A stretch of DNA of 64,000 bases from contig NC_052113.1 of NCBI RefSeq assembly GCF_012273895.1, positions 3,400,195 to 3,464,194 on the forward strand. Direction: 5' to 3'. The notes beneath the pieces are model-generated. The model worked only from the letters and a program-made list of their open reading frames with translations, was not told the DNA's origin and made no database searches. The stretch is from Zerene cesonia (taxonomy: Eukaryota; Arthropoda; Insecta; Lepidoptera; Pieridae). Positions 59,070-64,000 of the stretch are shown here, piece by piece (positions within the stretch are counted from its first letter, which is position 1; each line of letters starts with the position of its first letter). The position numbers and the translations under genes are program-made.

Positions 59070-59146
59070 TGCGCGTAGCGAGGACAGATAAAGCTGGGTG
59101 TATATTGGAATCTTGACGCTTATAAAATGGTTTTTGCTTGGTTATT
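59070..59146 (+). repeat. Right copy of a 77-bp duplication flanking a gap
   Basis: Identical to 57993-58069; see that entry. Confidence 0.95.
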
Positions 59147-59788
59147 AAATTGCAAAAAGCACAGTTGATATTTTTAGATTGACGCCAGAGTGTTTTGTAC
59201 TTTAGAAAAAGTTATTTTCTAAGATATGCCTACCCAGATAATACTTACGTCTGTCTGAATTTTATAGTAGATAATTATGAAATGTAATGATTTATATGAC
59301 AATAATTTCTATGTATTTTTCTCTAATGCAAAACATAAACTGTACTTTTAATGTAAAATAAAGTATAATGGTAGGCAAAAGAATATACTCAAATAATGAA
59401 AAAAAATATTTTTTTCGTTTTATTCCACTTCATGTGTCTTAAGATTGATCTTTGGTCCGATGCCTTTTAAATGCCTAACAACACCTATAATATAATGCTT
59501 CATTTTACTAAACATTATATAACTTTAAATTATCTTATCAAAATAATTAGTGCTACAAGGTAAAAGATTGCAGTTAGTGTGTACTGCGGTTTCTTGGCGT
59601 GTGCCCGCGGCAGGTGCACTCTACAGACTACAGTCTGTAGTCTACACGAAGTACGCGGCTAGTAATGAGCACACTTGTGAACTATTGTTTAGTATTAACT
59701 GCCCTCGGAGACGTTTAATGGTCGCTATAAACCGATCTATTTTGAGTCATAAAAGTTTTACTTATATACGTCCGTTAATCACACGGCT

Positions 59789-59813
59789 GGATAATTCGAA
59801 ATTCGAATTATCC
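59789..59813. repeat. 25-bp near-perfect palindrome
   Basis: GGATAATTCGAA (59789-59800) and TTCGAATTATCC (59802-59813) are exact reverse complements around a single A. It could be a dimeric factor site or a MITE relic. Confidence 0.8.
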
Positions 59814-60039
59814 GAACTGCATTGAGCAAGACTCAAATACAAGGATCAATTTTTTTTTGTCAGATGAATTATTCATATACAAAATTACTTTTCAAATTAT
59901 ATCTTTTCAAAACTGTATGTTTGTGTTATATTTTATAAGATACTTCGTCGTTATACTAAAATATAAATTTAAAGTGAAATATCTAATGGAAAAATGAAAA
60001 ATATGTACCGCGTACATATAAACTATTTTTTTATGTTAT

Positions 60040-60335
60040 CGACGGCTCTTTGTGGGTCGCCTGATGATAAGCGCTACCACCGTCCATGAACATTTGGAGA
60101 GGTGTAAGGTCGATTGCAACAAATGGATTGCCGACTTTAAATTGGAAAGGTATTAAGAAATAATTGACGAGAGGAATAAAGGTAAGATTTAGGGAGGGTA
60201 AGGAAAAGGATATAAGCCTTCCCCACTTATCGAACGAAACATATCAGCATGCTACTATTTCAGGCCTGTCTTTTGTGGACTTGTTGTACTTCCCCGGTGC
60301 GAGCTGGCCCAATTCGTAACGAAGCGTGCTCGACT
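60040..60335 (+). mobile_element. Interspersed repeat family A, plus copy
   Basis: GGGTCGCCTGATGATAAGCG, GAACATTTGGAGAGGTGTAA, a GGAAAAGGATATAAG middle and CCCCGGTGCGAGCTGG, then GAAGCGTGCTCGACTTCC, mirror 40320-40640. Confidence 0.7.
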
Positions 60336-63053
60336 TCCAGATACAATTTTCACGTCACTAACTCAAACATTATACAGGTTTATGAAAATACAATGTGAAT
60401 GTCGAACGGGATTTTACTAGAGCAGAGTGATTAATAAACTAAGACATTATATATGAATATTCAACGACGAGCTCACACTTCGTAATATATCAAGTGACTG
60501 GCCACACAACATGCTATGTTATTAATGAGTTTAACTCCTGATATTTTAATTTCTTTATTGGGTTTTTGCATAATTCTTTTTTAGTTTGTCATTAGAGGAT
60601 ATTAGATAATAACTGATCGAGGTATTTAGCTACTTGTGTCTTCACTGCATGGAGCTAATTTTGCTTATGCAATTCTAACACCAGGGCTTAATATCATTAC
60701 ATACATTGAGTTTATATCGGTATTTTTTTTTTTACAAATGTTATATCTATCTCCTGAATCGTATTAATAAATAAGAAATGTAGATGTTGGCAAAACAACA
60801 TTATGTATACTATGAGGATAAAAATATCGGGTTAAAGGGGTTGAATTTAAATTTGTATTTTCTATATTTTCTTATTATTACGATATTTTGTTTGAAATAA
60901 ACAAATGAAAAATCAAATCCAAAACGATTACCTGCATACATCGATTGGTATAAGATAAACAATTCTTATTTTTAAATAATTTGCTCGCTCTCAGCGCTAT
61001 CATGTGAATTTGTTCTCGGTTCAATAGAACTGTCGACGTGAGGCTACAATGACTTGCGTTTTAAACACTTTTTTTAATTCACTACTGAGCAACCCTTCTA
61101 TATTGTACAGATTTTATATGATATTTAACGGTTACCGAATTTAATCGATTAGAAACGGATCTACAATTTATTCCTCCAATGAAGTCTGGAACGTTTTTCG
61201 AGTATACGACATAATGCATGCGGTGGCTCAATAAACAAATTAGGATTGGAATACATGCATGCTTTACAACCGCTTCCTGTTTTTACATAAGATTATAAAT
61301 AACATTATATCCTCATTTGGCCTTTTGTATCAGTATAGTAAAGCAGTCCTTTCATATCTTGATTGCGTTGAAGCTTACTTTAAAGATAATCACCAACTTC
61401 GCAGTTAAGCTTCTCGCAGATTAAATTTTAAAGAAATATCACCGTCAATATTAGCCGTTTTGGGCAGAATGATTCACGAATTTCTCTTAAGCTGGCCAGT
61501 GGATTATAAAAGTCACGATAAGCGTTCATTAAAAAATAAATGTGGCATAAAGTGTGGAATAAGACGCGAGCCAAAGACACTTCAATCCGGTTTCGTGAAA
61601 CGTCGACCCCGACGGATGCGTTTGTTTTTTCATTTGCGAAACTGTCTTATTTACGCTAATTAAGTGAAGTATATGTTCGTGACTAGTTCTCTCGCAATGA
61701 GCCTCGATGAAACGTGACGCTCGGCTGGCGGTGGGCCATCATAAGAATATTTGCTTCACGATGAGGGTACACATTGAAGCGTTTAAAATAGGCACATACC
61801 AGACTAAAGAGGGCTTTAAGAGACCGCTGCGGTATACCGCAATTAAATTGTTTAGGTGAGTACAAGTTAAACGAATGTTAAATATTTTGACTTATGTTTC
61901 AAGTCCATTTCGTCTTTACAGCGGTCTGAGTCCAGCGGCTCCCTGCCATTTTAATCAGGTCGTCTGTGCACCCTGTAAAAAACGAATTTCACCATCCGTG
62001 TGATAAAAGATTTTTCGGTACGACACAAATATACGTACAGTAAATAATTGTGCCAAAATAGTTTTAATAAAGTTTTGAAGTAAATTTGTAAATTATTGAC
62101 CATTAGTTTAACTTGATTAGAATATGAGATATTGTACATATATTTCAATACACAAATATCCTTCTAGCTACGGCTGCTAAAAATTAACACAATTTTATTA
62201 AAAGTAGGCAATTTCGTTATTGCATAAAGAATTCACTAAGAAGAAACCTACGATGCTACCACAGCTTATTTATACGTATTTTTGCATTTATTTATGGCCA
62301 GATTAAACACAATACTGTTGTGATATTACAGAAATCGTCCGATGCCCTTACCTGAGTATTTTCATAATGGGTCTCAGTGCACGGCTTATAAGCGTAGTTT
62401 GTGACTTATGGGTACCGATACATTGTTTATTACAGTTATTATATGCCCGAGGCATACTCGAATTATAGAATAACAGGTCCATGTAACGAATTATTCTTTT
62501 TATCATCGTCATTCCGCCTTAGGGCTCAACGAAAACATATTCATTGTTCAATCCCAAGCGTGCAATTACAGGTTACATTAAATTGCACAGTTTAATAAAA
62601 TTATTATTGTACAGACAATAATCATACCTAATAATTGCTCAAGGCTTATTACCTGCAGTAAGAAGCTGCATTGTCTATTAATATAACTATATTAATTTTT
62701 TATGTTGGACAAACTTTCACAAATACCGTTTGTTAATTGCATACTTACGAAAATTTGTAGGCTTAGCTTGTATAAAATAGATTTAACATTTAATTTAGCG
62801 ATCTTGGAAAAGACGCTGCTGATCATTGTATCAGTTCATCGATACGATTGCAAAATTCATTTTTAAAGAGTAATTTGAATACATCGCTAGATCACTTTCT
62901 ATGAAATCCTTACTAATATTTTATAAATGTATAACTAACTCTGTCAGTTTATCAATACTTCTCGCCTACACTGACGTGTTTGGTTAGTTTGAGACCTAAG
63001 AAAGTGGAAAAACATGACCTTATATCAAAGCAGTCGGGTAAAAATGCAAAAAC

Positions 63054-63178
63054 TAGCGGTCCTTTGTCGGCGAGATGAGCGGAGGAAAGGCAAGTCCAAA
63101 TCAGAACCGTGACCAAACTCGGGATGCGACTGTCGGAGCCATCGGTTACGCCACTCCGACCCTGTTCACCGACCGCTA
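63054..63178. repeat. GC-rich structured island bounded by inverted repeats
   Basis: TAGCGGTC (63054-63061) and GACCGCTA (63171-63178) are inverted termini. Inside, GTCGGAG and CTCCGAC (about 63132-63160) form a 7-bp stem. The block is far richer in G+C than its surroundings. Its identity is not recognised; it may be a structured RNA relic or a small non-autonomous element. Confidence 0.4.
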
Positions 63179-63634
63179 AACTAAATTAATTCCGCAACCT
63201 TTATCTTCCTGTCTTTTATTATATTACTTTTATAATAGACGTTTATGATTTTATAGCGGTAAATAACTTGTGTGTTGTCGAGTTACCTTACAAGAGGTTT
63301 GTGGCAGTAGCAGAAATAATTGTATGTACCTAATAAAAAATATGATGCTAATGTTGAGAATTCGACAGACATTGCTGCTCATGCAACTCTAATGAATCGA
63401 ATTGTGGATAAATGCACTTTACAACTAAGGATTTCGTGACAGTTTCCTTCCTTGACAGTATATATATAATAAATACAAAACATCAAAGATACTTAGATCC
63501 CTTATTAGTTATGTACTTCAGTTGAAAATGAAGATTTATGTTTCGAGAAACAAAAATGTTTAGATAACCTAAATAAACAAGTTTTTACAATCTTATTGCT
63601 ACCACCACAACATTCCTATCAGACTAATCACCCT

Positions 63635-63825
63635 AATATTATAAATGTGATAGTTTGTTAGTTTGAATGTCAATCACACTGAACGGATTTTGATGAAATC
63701 TGGTATACAGACAGGGTATGAGCTGACTTGGGTGATAGGATGCTTTTTATTCCGATTCAATGCTCAGTTGGGATAAAACAGGAATCTCGACTTCTGGGCA
63801 GAGATGGGACGAGCGTCTAATTTTT
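63635..63825 (+). mobile_element. Interspersed repeat family D copy
   Basis: TGTCAATCACACTGAACGG, ATCTGGTATACAGACAGG, TATGAGCTGACTTGGGTGAT, AAACAGGAATCTCG and GGGACGAGCGTCTAA match 17010-17215 in order. Confidence 0.7.
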
Positions 63826-64000
63826 AATATGTCTACTAGCTAATATAAGAAAAACAAAATATAATCAAATAAAATTGTTAATTCCAAAAAACTTTTTATG
63901 GAAGTATAGCCATAAAAAATTACTTTTTTAAAAATAAATAATTATTGAATTGATTTTGAGCAAATTGAAGCAAATTAATTTTCAGTTAAGACTCAGGTGT

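Larger units (their letters stand above)
50823..64000. other. Gene-free region downstream of hairy
   Basis: No exon was recognised in about 13 kb. It contains SINE/RTE-like copies, one gap and AT-rich sequence. Such a gene desert beside a pair-rule gene would fit distal enhancers, but no specific enhancer can be named. Confidence 0.5.

Noticed and set aside
59622..59645. Palindromic run around AGACTACAGTCTGTAGTCT
   Set aside because: The arms are only 9 bp, with no context or copies noticed.
1..64000. CRISPR arrays, bacterial operons, ribosomal RNA genes or viral genes
   Set aside because: Nothing of the kind was seen. The multi-exon genes and SINEs show eukaryotic nuclear DNA, and the regular repeats are microsatellites or SINE tails.

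Overview
The window is nuclear DNA from an animal with multi-exon genes, GT-AG introns, an AT-rich background and dense short interspersed repeats. The repeats (a tRNA-headed SINE with a GATGAT tail, and several short families that look SINE- or RTE-like) are of the kind seen across moth and butterfly genomes. Together with insect-type gene models (hairy ending in WRPW, CenB1A), they point to a lepidopteran. A nymphalid butterfly is my guess, at low confidence. It is a draft scaffold: four assembly gaps are each exactly 1000 N.

Layout. (1) About 2.2-20.0 kb, minus strand: an ACAP/CenB1A-type Arf GTPase-activating protein (BAR, PH, ArfGAP, ankyrin) in at least 19 coding exons, with repeats filling its introns. 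(2) 21.3-23.2 kb, plus strand: TMEM19 (DUF92 family), 5 exons, 346 residues. (3) 26.2-32.8 kb, plus strand: an SLC17 sialin-like organic-anion transporter, 11 exons, 515 residues. (4) 43.2-50.5 kb, plus strand: the bHLH-Orange repressor hairy, 4 coding exons, 256 residues, in a gene-poor domain with about 10 kb of non-coding DNA before it and 13.5 kb after it. No complete RNA gene, CRISPR array or viral gene was recognised.

The first three genes are housekeeping membrane-traffic or transport functions and show no sign of acting as one system. The most informative non-coding region is around hairy. A TATA-less Inr/DPE core promoter lies 122 bp before the ATG. A Hairy-type site sits between Inr and DPE, and an exact GGCACGCGAC site lies about 120 bp upstream. 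Another exact copy and further CACGCG cores lie in intron 1. Two perfect Su(H)/CSL sites (CGTGGGAAC) lie at about -410 and in intron 1. This reads as a Notch-input plus autorepression design, inferred from motifs only.

Other points of note are a GC-AG intron inside the PH domain of CenB1A, repeats inserted within about 20 bp of three of its splice donors, a His-to-Met change at a usually conserved SLC17 position, two long perfect hairpins, a 60-bp inverted repeat in hairy intron 1, and a gap that is probably false because both contig ends carry the same 77 bp.
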